Shown piece by piece: positions 38,104 to 47,649 of a stretch of DNA of 64,000 bases. The notes under the pieces were generated by a model. It worked only from the letters and a program-made list of their open reading frames with translations. It made no database searches and had not been told where the DNA came from. A program made the position numbers and the translations under genes. Source of the stretch: Letharia columbiana (taxonomy: Eukaryota; Ascomycota; Lecanoromycetes; Lecanorales; Parmeliaceae); NCBI RefSeq assembly GCF_014066305.1, contig NW_023501039.1, positions 372,001-436,000 on the forward strand, given 5' to 3'. The stretch's first letter is position 1. Each line of letters opens with the position of its first letter.

Positions 38104-39627
38104 TCACGACCGAACCCGAGGGCTCTCACCGGGAGACTGCCTACCACGACAACTTCTCCGAGGATTCCGGCGCACATTCCCTGGCGACCGTCCCTCCCCC
38201 TCGCCTTCTCTAAAACGGCCAGAAAGCTCCTGCCACTTATCGATCTTCTTGCGATACATGTCGCAAGCAACGACGCTGACACTCTCGAATATTTCGACCG
38301 ACTTTGCTTCCCAGTCATCGCCCCCGGCTAGCTCAGCGTCCTCCTGCCTTTCAGGAACCACCACAGCAGAATCTGGAATTGATGCCATCCAAGCCTCGAT
38401 CCGCGACCGATTAACAGGGAACACCGACGGCGGGCTTCTCGTAATACGCAGCGGAAACTCGTTGTGATTTTCGCCCCAATAAAAAGCATGTGGATCTGCC
38501 AAGATGTCTCCTAGACCGAGGGCCTCCGCGTGTTGCTCTGTGCGATCGTACGCTTCTTCGGCCACAATCACCATCCTGGTAGCTTTTTGTTTCTCCTGGA
38601 GGACCTGTAAGTCGATGTCGGTTTGGGTGGTACTCGCAGGCCTGTCAGGGTATTGTTCGTGGTGATGTCTTCTGTTTGCTGCTTCTGCTTGCGCATACTC
38701 TTCCTGCATGAAAGTGAGTTTTCCTTTGCGGTAGTCCAATTCGTCCGCCGCGAATCTGAAGTGTCGAAGAGCTAGTTGGCGAGGTGTCATTTGTTCCTCG
38801 ATGTTGACGAGTGATTGCAGTCTTGTGGTGTACGAGGCCAGACTGCTGTCAGATACGTTGGACCTTTGAGTATCATGCACTGTCTCCTGGGGAACCGGCG
38901 CAGGTTCTGCTGAGTCGTCTTTATTAACTTCAGACGGCTCCTGGGGTTTGGACGTTGTTGGAATATTCAATAGGTTCTCACTGTTGAGAAGTTGCTCAAT
39001 CACGAACTGAGCAACCTCTCTGCTGTTCTCGAGTATTAGTTTTGACCATTTGTTCTCCTGCGCAAGACTATCACGTCGCCGCCGAGCTTCGACCAGCTCC
39101 GGTATTCCCGCTTCGATGTGTTCCTGCGTTTTAATGGCCTCTTCCACTGTTCTCTTTGCTGTCTCTATCCCAGCCGACTGGTTTGACGACTTGATCTGCT
39201 CGAGCTCGAGTTGTGCCTTCTGTATTGCTCCATCTCTTTCTTGTACCTCACGGCTAATGACGGCAATGCGCGTGAAGGTGTTGAGCAATGCTTTGTTGAA
39301 ACAGATTGCCGGGCAGCGTTTACCTCGCTCATCAGTGAAGACGATATGACCTGGTCCATCAACGAACTCTTGCTCCTGGGTTGGGTTCAAAATCTTCGTC
39401 ATAGGGTTTGATGGCTGCTGGGACTCTACTCGCTCACTGTGATGGTCACCGTCTAGGCGAGCACGTTTCCGTGGAGCCTCCACTTGGTCCTCCCGAAGGT
39501 CGCCTTGTGAGCGTTTGCCATTCATATTCCGCGAAGTATCGAATTTGTCGTCTCTGTAGGGAGCGGATTTACTTGCGCCCGAACGCTGGAGACTCTGACT
39601 CGAAGGGTTGGAATCTTGATGAGACAT
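38104..39627 (-). CDS. Family A coiled-coil protein, divergent copy A2
   Basis: 507 aa, single exon. It is the most diverged A member, but the layout is the same: a block DGPGHIVFTDERGKRCPAI aligned with the GPSRF block of A1, a long coiled coil, SREVAQFVIEQLLNSENLL aligned with the WVLETAMREA block, then VAEEAYDRTEQHAEALGLGD, AFYWGENHNEFP, a W-containing helix (IEAWMASIPDS) and WEAKSVEIFESVSVVACDMYRKKI. It has its own N-terminal extension with a nuclear-localisation-like APRKRARLDG, and a basic Arg-rich C-terminus, so nuclear residence is possible. Head-to-head with B2. Confidence 0.75.
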   Translation of the reverse strand: MSHQDSNPSSQSLQRSGASKSAPYRDDKFDTSRNMNGKRSQGDLREDQVEAPRKRARLDGDHHSERVESQQPSNPMTKILNPTQEQEFVDGPGHIVFTDERGKRCPAICFNKALLNTFTRIAVISREVQERDGAIQKAQLELEQIKSSNQSAGIETAKRTVEEAIKTQEHIEAGIPELVEARRRRDSLAQENKWSKLILENSREVAQFVIEQLLNSENLLNIPTTSKPQEPSEVNKDDSAEPAPVPQETVHDTQRSNVSDSSLASYTTRLQSLVNIEEQMTPRQLALRHFRFAADELDYRKGKLTFMQEEYAQAEAANRRHHHEQYPDRPASTTQTDIDLQVLQEKQKATRMVIVAEEAYDRTEQHAEALGLGDILADPHAFYWGENHNEFPLRITRSPPSVFPVNRSRIEAWMASIPDSAVVVPERQEDAELAGGDDWEAKSVEIFESVSVVACDMYRKKIDKWQELSGRFREGEGEGRSPGNVRRNPRRSCRGRQSPGESPRVRS

Positions 39628-40353
39628 CTCAAAGCCTCCTATGCAAAGATCGTAGTAATGGAAAGACCAGGTTTGAGTGCTGGCTTGTGCGACACTACGT
39701 GACGGTGCTCAAAGAGGGCCAGTTTAGCTTGCGTCGACAGGCTGCAGTTGTCGTAAATCTGGAGATGTATATAACGTTTATAGTTCGGGGGAAACCTTGA
39801 TGAAGGGGTTCAACTGGTCGTGCTGTTTTTCGATTCCTTTATGGTCGCATCCGGTTAGGATAGCTCTGGAGAAATAGGGGATCGCTGGTCGCTTTGTTGC
39901 TCTGCTGTTCCTTCTTTTTTAGTCAATCTTCGCTTGCATTAGGTAAAGATGCTCCTGGTCATAGGAGCCACCGCACCTTCTTTTATAAGATGCTAACCTC
40001 GGACTTGTTCTCAATAGTTGCTTGTTGCGTACTTGTGATCAGAGTTGAACAACATTGCTTTGAGGTTTGTTCTGTAAACAAAGAATTGAGGGCTAGACTG
40101 ATCCCACTGCTTGTCCGCTATTAGCACGTGATTGTCATGAAAGACTGTCCGTTGTCCTACGGACAGCTAGTATTGTACAATTATGAAAGAACGAAAACCA
40201 TATTCTGTCACATAGGTGGTCCACGCTTCGTTGCAACTATCAAGAATCATCTCCATTTTCTCCACGTTCAACTTGACAGTATTAGTGAACTAAAACCACG
40301 CCTTACCACTCACAAACAGCATTGACTGCTGTGAAATCCACTTTTTCTCGAAC
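39628..40353. promoter_or_regulatory. Bidirectional promoter of pair 2 (A2/B2)
   Basis: 726 bp between start codons. The motif gctctgctgttcc at 39899-39911 resembles those in pairs 1 and 3 and lies in the same A-to-B orientation. No ORF of interest. Confidence 0.45.
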
Positions 40354-41334
40354 ATGACTTCGACGGCTACGTTCACGCAAATGTCCACTCGCACGGATGG
40401 CAGGTCCACCGTGCATAGCCACTCGATCGACCATTGGTCACCAACACGCGACCGATTTTCACTGCGCCATCATTACTCATCACCTGATAAATACTCGCCA
40501 AACAAAAGGCAGCATTGCGACAGCGACCGGGACTACCCTCGAGAAGATGCTGCTCTTCATGTAATCCAAAATCGCGCCATAGCGAGGCTGAGATCGTCTA
40601 CTGCGAGTGCCATCTCAAGGGATTCTATCAGTAGTTACCAGTCACGTACGTACAATCCCAATAACCCTATTGACAAAAAAAGCCGGTCCAGAGCCGATTT
40701 CGAGATACTGGAAATTCGAAACTATCCGCTTCCGCGTATGAAGGATATCAGTGCGACTATATGTTGCCGGTTTCCTAAGGAAGAGTTCAATCTTGGAACG
40801 ATCATAAAGGCTCCCATTCATGAAGAAGACTTCAAGTGGACACCTCGGCCCCTGTCAGTGGAAGCGTCGGAAACCGCCGATGAACAAGGAAGATACTCTC
40901 ACTCCGGAATGTCAACACCACGGACTACACCCAACAAAAGGCGGCACATCACCTTTTCAAATTGGAACGATCCAATCTATACAGAAATGCGTTTCATGAT
41001 TGTCGTAGCCTTGTTTTACGACCACTATCTCGCCATTCCTCTTTACACTCACGGAGGCAACGGTCTCGCTCACAAAGATAATAAATGGGAGTACGCATCC
41101 ATCGAGGATTACCGCGAACCAAGGTCTCTTCAGGAGGCTGGGTTTCTGCTGCATACCGAGTACCTGAAGCCCGATTGTAAGCATTTACTCCCAAAGAGTG
41201 TGGCTCACATTGCCTATCCAGTCTCGCGCAAATACACTTTGCCAGTCGCGCCTCAAGGGCGTCTGCGAGAAGACTCAAAGAACGTTCTTGTGAAACTCTT
41301 TGGCCAATACATGCTGGGAATGAAGCCTGAGTAG
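40354..41334 (+). CDS. Family B protein (DUF6590-like), copy B2
   Basis: 326 aa, single exon. A shorter, Ser/Arg-rich N-terminal region (about 1-125) leads into the domain: FPKEEFNLGTIIKAPIHEED, NDPIYTEMRFMIVVALFYDH, LAIPLYTHGGNGLAHKDN, ASIEDYREP, LPKSVAHIAYPVSRKYTLPV and APQGRLREDSK. All motifs of the B domain are intact. In B1, B3 and B4 the strand before the R-F motif reads YSENR; here it is YTEMR. Divergently paired with A2. Confidence 0.82.
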   Translation: MTSTATFTQMSTRTDGRSTVHSHSIDHWSPTRDRFSLRHHYSSPDKYSPNKRQHCDSDRDYPREDAALHVIQNRAIARLRSSTASAISRDSISSYQSRTYNPNNPIDKKSRSRADFEILEIRNYPLPRMKDISATICCRFPKEEFNLGTIIKAPIHEEDFKWTPRPLSVEASETADEQGRYSHSGMSTPRTTPNKRRHITFSNWNDPIYTEMRFMIVVALFYDHYLAIPLYTHGGNGLAHKDNKWEYASIEDYREPRSLQEAGFLLHTEYLKPDCKHLLPKSVAHIAYPVSRKYTLPVAPQGRLREDSKNVLVKLFGQYMLGMKPE

Positions 41335-41564
41335 GGCAGTCTACAGGACGGTAGGTTTCAAGACCTCCTACCAATACTGACGGTGACAGCTGCTCTAGAT
41401 ATCGACGTATCGTCGCGCTGGTAAGTGTCCAGTCAGCGGGGTTTTTCTATTTAGGGATGGGAGTGCGCAAAGTTTATTGTAATTCGTATGATTTTCAGTT
41501 GCTTCAAACCTTTTGTCTTATTTCATGTCGTACTGTTATGCTATTGAACGCAAATTCACGACAT

Positions 41565-42717
41565 CTACCGAGAAGCAAGCGCATGGAGGTCTCTCCTTAC
41601 AGCTCCAGACGACGAAGAATGCTCTAGAGGCCTGGGTGGCTTCCCAATCCAACCCAAGGCTACTTGTCTGCCCGTGACATGATTGATGACATCGATAAAA
41701 GCTTCCCGGTCGTGCCCTTCATTGACAATGTAAAGCCAGAGCCCCTCAGCAATGATTGCCAGCTCAGCCCAAGCCAGATTGGCCGTAGCCCATGGCATTC
41801 TCTGTATCCACAACTGCAAGCCTCCTAAGCTCTTCGAGTACTCTGTTGAGGGTAAACGAGCATTCCTGCCATGGGCGGTGATCTCTTCTTTGATGGCAGC
41901 GCTGACGGCGACGAGAAGGCTTTCCAAATCCCAGAGATGCAAATAGGAGCCCAAATTCCCGAGGCGCAGTGTGTAGTCAGTGTGGGGGATAGGAAATTCG
42001 TCTGCCGTCGGCAAGCTCAGGGTACTCCCGTTTATGACACCAGTGGCTGATGACATAGAAGAGTATTGCACCGAAGGTGGTCGCGCAACTTCTCGCTTAG
42101 ATTCGATAGCCGACGAGGCAATGTCTTGTCTGATAGACCCCTTATTCATGATGATGGCTTTGGTAGCACCCAGATTTTGAATTACCTGGAATCGAACCGC
42201 TCGGGATCGTCTTTGGATCATGTACAGCGATAGCCCATTGATAACATTACGCAGCTCTCCCAAGCTCACACACCCTTCCAGGGAGACGGACCTACTCCAT
42301 AGTTCCAGCACTAATCCATCATCTGATGTGTAATTGTACCATCGCTCGGAAAACGCCGCATTCACGCTACTTTGGTCAATCTGATGTTGGATGTCGTTGC
42401 TCGCTTCCACGAAGAAGGATTTCAAGTCCGTAGGGTCCAAGAGGGGCCCGAATTCATGAAACTTCAGAGTCAGGACTGTCTTGGGGATGGTGAATATATC
42501 AGAGCTATGATCCTCAATGTTAGCGACTATGCCTGTGTGGGAACGTGGCTGATTACGTTGGCAGTGATAATTTCGTAGCTTGTGATAGCTTAAGAGCGAG
42601 CGAATCTTGGATGAGCGAAAGAGAGGGCGAATTCACCGGCACGACAGGCAGTGAGAACGTAAATCTCGCAAGGACTGTGAGAAAAAGATATGCTGAAAAA
42701 GTACGACTTTTTGACAT
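41565..42717 (-). CDS. Predicted secreted protein with tandem internal duplication (gene C)
   Basis: Unrecognised protein of 366 aa from two exons: 42557-42717 and 41565-42504. The intron (42505-42556) has gtaatc, a gctaac branch point and a tag acceptor, and restores phase exactly. The N-terminus MSKSRTFSAYLFLTVLARFT then FSLPVVPV looks like a cleavable signal peptide. The body consists of two homologous halves of about 115 aa. Half 1 starts FTIPKTVLTLKF and contains LDPTDLKSFFVEAS and LGELRNVINGLSLYMIQ. Half 2 starts FPIPHTDYTLRL and contains LHLWDLESLLVAVS and WAELAIIAEGLWLYIVN. Both end with a V-I-N-rich helix and a Gly turn. No cysteine framework is evident. The gene sits at the symmetry centre of the A/B array. 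Effector, cell-wall or allorecognition roles are all possible; none is shown. Confidence 0.65.
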
Positions 42718-43822
42718 TGAGGGCATTTAGGTGCGCGGATGATGCACGCTCAGCCAGGATGTGAAAGCAAATGCTATGGGGGGGCGGGTCTCAGCATCTT
42801 TAAGTACTCGCCACAGCTTGTACATATGATCCTGATGCAGGAGCGGACAGATATTTCTCATCTTCGCATGCTGGAATGCTTGCGACACGCGATAACCGCC
42901 CATCGAGGGTAGGGACGCCCCTCAACATGGCGCCCGTACGAGCACCTATCGCAAGAGGATAAGATGGGAAAAGGGTTGCTGCTGATAACGAAGGTACTCT
43001 TTAGTGGAATTAGATATCAGCATCAAGTTGATACCCATAACTTTCCCTCACTCCATTCGAAGTCACACTGACACGAGATGGACAAGTGTTCATACATCCT
43101 TTTATATCGTGATACGTATGTCCGGTCAGATAGAGGGCGTCCATGGCTTTGAGTGTTTCTGGAGACAATTGAGATGGGTGGGCGAAAAGGAGCTAACTTT
43201 ACGTTTTTATTACTAGCGGTAATAAGATCACCTCCTAAGCTTCAATGTCATGTAGTCGACGTTTTTGAGCCGGCGCTCGGTTGTTCATATGAACACGGCC
43301 TAACTGTACGCATACCAGTGATTTCAGATCTCTGAATATACTGTCGAGTGGCCTCTACAGCTTGCATTCACCGATGTTGCTGTGCGCTCGTTGTCTGGCC
43401 AGCTGTAGGATTTTAAACTGATGAAGGATTGGAGAAAATGGTCTATTGAAAGAGGACTCCGAGTATACTTACCCTAGGATTAAGTATACTCGGTGTCTCT
43501 AAGGGTCTCTTCTGGGGCTCGCTGGGGCCCATATGTGGTGAGTGTAGATCTGATTAAACATTTTGGTTTAAGGAAGACACAATACAGGGGACACTGTCTA
43601 TTTAAATACTTTCTCAGCTCCTGGAAGGAAAACGCCACTGATTGCCCACTGGCTATATCTACCTTGTCTAAGGATCTTGCTCTGGGTTCCGCTAAACAAT
43701 ATTACAACCAGATCCTAGGGAAACACTGCTGTCAGTTCAAGTACGGTACCCAGTCTTATTTTCGTCAGCAATCCTCCACACTATTAACCCTACCGTTTTG
43801 CAACTTGCAAGGAGGCCCAGCC
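42718..43822. other. Central intergenic region of the array
   Basis: 1.1 kb with no supported gene. It contains the perfect inverted repeat at 43459-43493 and a following stretch (about 43494-43800) with an open but featureless plus-strand frame. Confidence 0.5.
43459..43493. repeat. Perfect 12-bp inverted repeat with 11-nt spacer
   Basis: ccgagtatactt (43459-43470) is mirrored by aagtatactcgg (43482-43493). The spacer accctaggatt contains the palindrome cctagg. It could be a DNA-transposon footprint, a hairpin or a binding site. It lies close to the point where pair orientation flips. Confidence 0.85.
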
Positions 43823-44872
43823 TCAATGCTCCATGATCCATGTTTTGAACAAGGACACCAAGCTCTCGGTATCTTCGTCGGTCAACCTGCCTTGGTGCGC
43901 AATAGGTAACCTGTACTTTCGGGAGACTGGATTTCCTAGATGAGCTGTAGTGAACTCGTGCAAGGTTTTGACATGCTCTTTCAGCACAAGGGTACGTACC
44001 ACATCGACTCTGCCCTGTCGAATGCATTTTTCGGGCTCCCGGTGGTCTTGGACGGATACGTATTCGTCTTTTGCTTGCTTGTATGCGGTACCGGTTCCAG
44101 CGTGTGTGTAGAAAGGCAGCGCCATGTAAGTATCAGTCCCCAAGACAACAACGACCATGAATCTGTTCTCGGAATAGACCGGTCCGAAGTCCGTCATCTG
44201 CTGGTGATTCTTCGCAAAACCGCTTGGGGTGGACATATCTGAAGCAGCAATGGAAAGTTGGGAAGGAGCCGAACACGCAGCTGCAGTAGCCCCCATGTAA
44301 TCCTCCTCATGGATAGGGGCGCGAAAGATCATCCCTATCTTGAATTCGTATTTAGGAAATGTGTGATAGTCACGGTTGTCCGCGATTTCCATGGCAGGCG
44401 GAACTTTAGCGCGTTGAGTTCTTTCCGTCCAATAGCTTCCAACGCTTGAGGGCCGAGGACCCTTCCATCTACTCTCGGTTGGCTCTGCTTTTGGAGCGGA
44501 ATTAGTGGCGAGCTTTTTCATCGAGTTGGCCAAGTATTGTTGATCGTGTAATTCAGATCGGGGTGCACCTGAGGAGCTGGTGCATTTGTCACCCCAATAT
44601 TCCTCGTCTGGACCCTCATCCAAACCGCCTGATTTGGGAGGCGTAGAACGGAAGTCTGTACTCGTTTCGTTGATTGTCCCCAAGTTACTGGGCACGCAGA
44701 CCTTCCTACCCACGTTACTGGGCTGAGGGCGTCCATGCCGCGTCATTCCCACATTGATAGGAGGTTTTCCGACATTACTGGTAGTCCCTACCACAATGCT
44801 AGACTTAATTGCAACTGGGTTGTTTCTCCGTATCTTGCTGTTTGGATAGCGGCCTGTGTTGTTTTGGGACAT
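43823..44872 (-). CDS. Family B protein (DUF6590-like), copy B3
   Basis: 349 aa from ATG 44872 (MSQNNTGRYPNSKI); the frame is open a little further upstream but only through a TTG. The N-terminal region repeats short SNVG/SNLG/INVG units (TSNVG, INVG, PSNVG, PSNLG) and includes the family motif SMKKLATNSAPKAEP. The domain: FPKYEFKIGMIFRAPIHEEDY, DFGPVYSENRFMVVVVLGTD, MALPFYTHAGTGTAYKQ, YVSVQDHREPEKCI, then NPVSRKYRLPIAHQGRLTDED. All family motifs are present, so the protein is probably functional. Head-to-head with A3; the orientation is the reverse of pairs 1 and 2. Confidence 0.82.
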   Translation of the reverse strand: MSQNNTGRYPNSKIRRNNPVAIKSSIVVGTTSNVGKPPINVGMTRHGRPQPSNVGRKVCVPSNLGTINETSTDFRSTPPKSGGLDEGPDEEYWGDKCTSSSGAPRSELHDQQYLANSMKKLATNSAPKAEPTESRWKGPRPSSVGSYWTERTQRAKVPPAMEIADNRDYHTFPKYEFKIGMIFRAPIHEEDYMGATAAACSAPSQLSIAASDMSTPSGFAKNHQQMTDFGPVYSENRFMVVVVLGTDTYMALPFYTHAGTGTAYKQAKDEYVSVQDHREPEKCIRQGRVDVVRTLVLKEHVKTLHEFTTAHLGNPVSRKYRLPIAHQGRLTDEDTESLVSLFKTWIMEH

Positions 44873-45506
44873 TTTGCTGGTGGGTATTGGCTTGGTTTTC
44901 AATGGGAAAGCTTTGACTTGTTGTCAGATTAAGTCAAAATGCTGAAGGTTGTAATGGTGAACGAATTCAAATAGGAGGTGGGTGAAAGGTGAAGGAATTT
45001 AAAGCAAAGTAAGCAAAGACATATTGAAGCTTGGGTTCTGTCTTCATCTGTTTGAAATCGCACAACGCCATTCATTCGAGAGACAAAGATGCGGCATCAC
45101 GAACCAGAAAAAAGACGCGGCTGTGGGAAGACAATGGAATTGTTGTACCCCTATACGACCGGCTGTTACACACAGAGATAACAGTCGTGCTAGGCTTTCG
45201 CGATCTCGTAATCAAGGTACTGCCAAAACAATGGCCGCAGAACACAAAACGCGCCCAACAAAGCTAGAAAAATATAGTCTGGGAGCTTTTGCACAATGAG
45301 CAGCATTCAATCTAACTAGAACAAAGCAGAGCATGGGGTTCATCTAGAAGCCAGTAGAATCTCTTTTCCCTACCATAATAACACTTCTGCTGCAATCCAC
45401 ACAAATTGCGCTTTTCCAGTTGGTAAGAATCCCACGTGGAGACAGCATTAACGCACCCTCCAATACACCACCTTTGAATCTGCATACTACCCTCAACTTT
45501 GCAGAC
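44873..45506. promoter_or_regulatory. Bidirectional promoter of pair 3 (B3/A3)
   Basis: 634 bp between start codons. It includes the A3 5'-UTR intron (45423-45504, gtaaga...tttgcag) and gaacaaagcagagc at 45319-45332, the reverse complement of the pair 1 motif, again pointing from A to B. Confidence 0.5.
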
Positions 45507-47036
45507 ATGGAACGTGTGCGAGATTATGTTCATGCAAGAATCAACAAGGCATATGGCTTACTGCAAGTCTTCAAGCAAAGACTACGGCCAGAGACCACGG
45601 CTGACATTGAGAGTGGCCCGTTGGACTTGTCGCGGCAGTCCTTAGTTGACGGCCCATTAAAGGATACTCCAGAGCTCGACGATTTCCGTGTTGTGGGCGC
45701 TTTCGTAGGATCCAACGACCATCGTTTCGAGCAGGAGCAAGCACCACAGCCGAAGATGACTAAAGGACCTGCACGATTCATAACAGCTAATGATGGTTCG
45801 GAGAATTGCATGGCCTTGCTTGTCACCAAAAGTCTGATGGCGAAGCTCGGTGATTTCTTCGAGGATAAGCTGCAGCTTGAGATCAAGTCTGGACTTCTTG
45901 AACATGCGAAAATCGACGCCCGAGAAATTCACTCATCTCTTGAAAAAGCAAAAGAATCCTTGGAGAAAGCAAGAAGTCAAGAGAGAACTGACGAGCTCGA
46001 AAACTTTATTGAGCAACAACATCCCAAGCTACTTAAGGCCTGTCAGCGAAGAGACAAATTAGAGGAGGAGTATCGTCGCATTCAAAGAAGTGTTAACCTT
46101 TCGAGAGATCATACACAATGGGTCTTGGAGACGGCTATGAGAGAAGCGAATCTTCTCAAGCCGCATAGGACGCCCTCCCCAGAATTGCTCGGCGAGGACG
46201 AAAGCGATATCGGAAACACAAAATCTCCACCACAAGGCCCGATTGCTCCAGACTCTGAGAACGATGTCAAATCTCCACTCAGTGAAGCAGAGCTGGTCCG
46301 CCGAGCAGCTCTCGAAGAATTAGGCAAGAGATCGCGGACATTGGATGTCGTCCAGGCTAAATTCGATAACCGACGATGCGCATACGAGGACAATTTGGCC
46401 AAATTCCAACAGGGACTGAAAGACGGTGTTTGCAACTATTCCAGAAGTGATTTTGATCGTCGCGGTGTGGAATACGGATCAAAGATCACGCGAGCCGTGA
46501 TCAATGCCGAGGAAGCCTTTGATCAGGCAGAAGCTTACGCCAAAGCCGTTGGCGCCATCGACTCCCAGTACGGACAGCCGTCCGGCCACTATGAGGAAAG
46601 TCTGCCAGATGACCACATGGCATCCTACATAGCCACAAGAGATTGGGGATTTGTCCATGACTGGCTGGCAAACGTCCTCGACGCTGATGTGCTCCAAGAT
46701 CCAAACAGCCATAATAATCCAGGGTACACTGAAGACGGCGAGTGGAACGAAGGACAAGATGGACCAGACACTGCGAGAGGCAGCGAAGACGATGACTGGG
46801 AGGTCCCGGAAGCTGAGATACAAGACAGTGCGAGTGCGATCGATTATGGCTTTAACCGAAAAAACCTCGACCGGTGGCAGCAACTCTGCGCTCAGCCCCA
46901 GCCTGACGCTTCTCCGGAGGCCTGGGATACGTGGCCGGAGGCTATGCGTATGTGGCCGGTGAATGAAGTAGAGCGGCGACATTCATTCGGGGGTTATAGC
47001 TGTCAGAGTTGGGATGATGGTGATGAACTAACATAA
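45507..47036 (+). CDS. Family A coiled-coil protein, copy A3
   Basis: 509 aa from ATG 45507 (MERVRDYVHARINKAYGLL), chosen because A1, A3 and A4 all have tttgcag, two bases, then ATGG here. Features match A1: DIESGPLDLS, KGPARFITANDGSENCMALL, a charged coiled coil (about 125-205), SRDHTQWVLETAMREANLL, SDFDRRGVEYGSKITRAVIN and AEEAFDQAEAYAKAVGAID, ESLPDDHMASYIATRDWGFV with HDWLANVLDA, and an acidic tail with DSASAIDYGFNRK. The coding region has no frameshift. Likely soluble and intracellular. Head-to-head with B3. Confidence 0.8.
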   Translation: MERVRDYVHARINKAYGLLQVFKQRLRPETTADIESGPLDLSRQSLVDGPLKDTPELDDFRVVGAFVGSNDHRFEQEQAPQPKMTKGPARFITANDGSENCMALLVTKSLMAKLGDFFEDKLQLEIKSGLLEHAKIDAREIHSSLEKAKESLEKARSQERTDELENFIEQQHPKLLKACQRRDKLEEEYRRIQRSVNLSRDHTQWVLETAMREANLLKPHRTPSPELLGEDESDIGNTKSPPQGPIAPDSENDVKSPLSEAELVRRAALEELGKRSRTLDVVQAKFDNRRCAYEDNLAKFQQGLKDGVCNYSRSDFDRRGVEYGSKITRAVINAEEAFDQAEAYAKAVGAIDSQYGQPSGHYEESLPDDHMASYIATRDWGFVHDWLANVLDADVLQDPNSHNNPGYTEDGEWNEGQDGPDTARGSEDDDWEVPEAEIQDSASAIDYGFNRKNLDRWQQLCAQPQPDASPEAWDTWPEAMRMWPVNEVERRHSFGGYSCQSWDDGDELT

Positions 47037-47649
47037 ATACTTGAAAGCCGTCAATATTTAGGCCGTACAACTGGCCTTCAAATGCACCCATCGAGCAAGG
47101 AACCAATCAGTACTTGGAACGTAAATCACAGCACAGCCCAGTATGGGACTGATGGCGCAGACATTCTCAAATTGCGAAATAGCATTGTGTCGTCTTGTCT
47201 GATCGGACCACTGACTAAACTCAGAGCCTTGTTGATGATTCAGGTAAAAGATCAGAAAGTGTGACGGTCAAAGCGGTACAAATCAATGAAATTTTCGACC
47301 AGCGCGGCAACAAAGGCTGAAGTTTCTCGGCTGCATAACACTCTGTCTGGGGCAGTCTTTTATTGATAGGAGAACAAAACCTTTCGAGTAGACTGCGAAG
47401 ACAATTATAATCAAAGGCTACTAACAATGGCAACAATACGTGAAGCTTCTATGAACAGAGATACCAATAAACACACTTCCCTTTAAGACGTCAAGCGATG
47501 GAAAGAAAGAGTACTTGCCTTCCATTACTACGAGGTCCCACAAAAAATCACCATCAAGCCCTGTATTTGATCGATGTTGCTGAGTCCCTCGTCAGCATGC
47601 GTATCGAACGCTGCGGCTCACTTTTATCCACTCCGTTGGGATCGATACG
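47037..47649. other. Intergenic region between pair 3 and pair 4
   Basis: Convergent 3' ends of A3 (+) and B4 (-). Nothing recognised. Confidence 0.5.

Noticed and set aside
43493..43909. 138-codon plus-strand ORF in the array centre
   Set aside because: Begins in the inverted repeat, ends antisense in B3, no recognisable feature.
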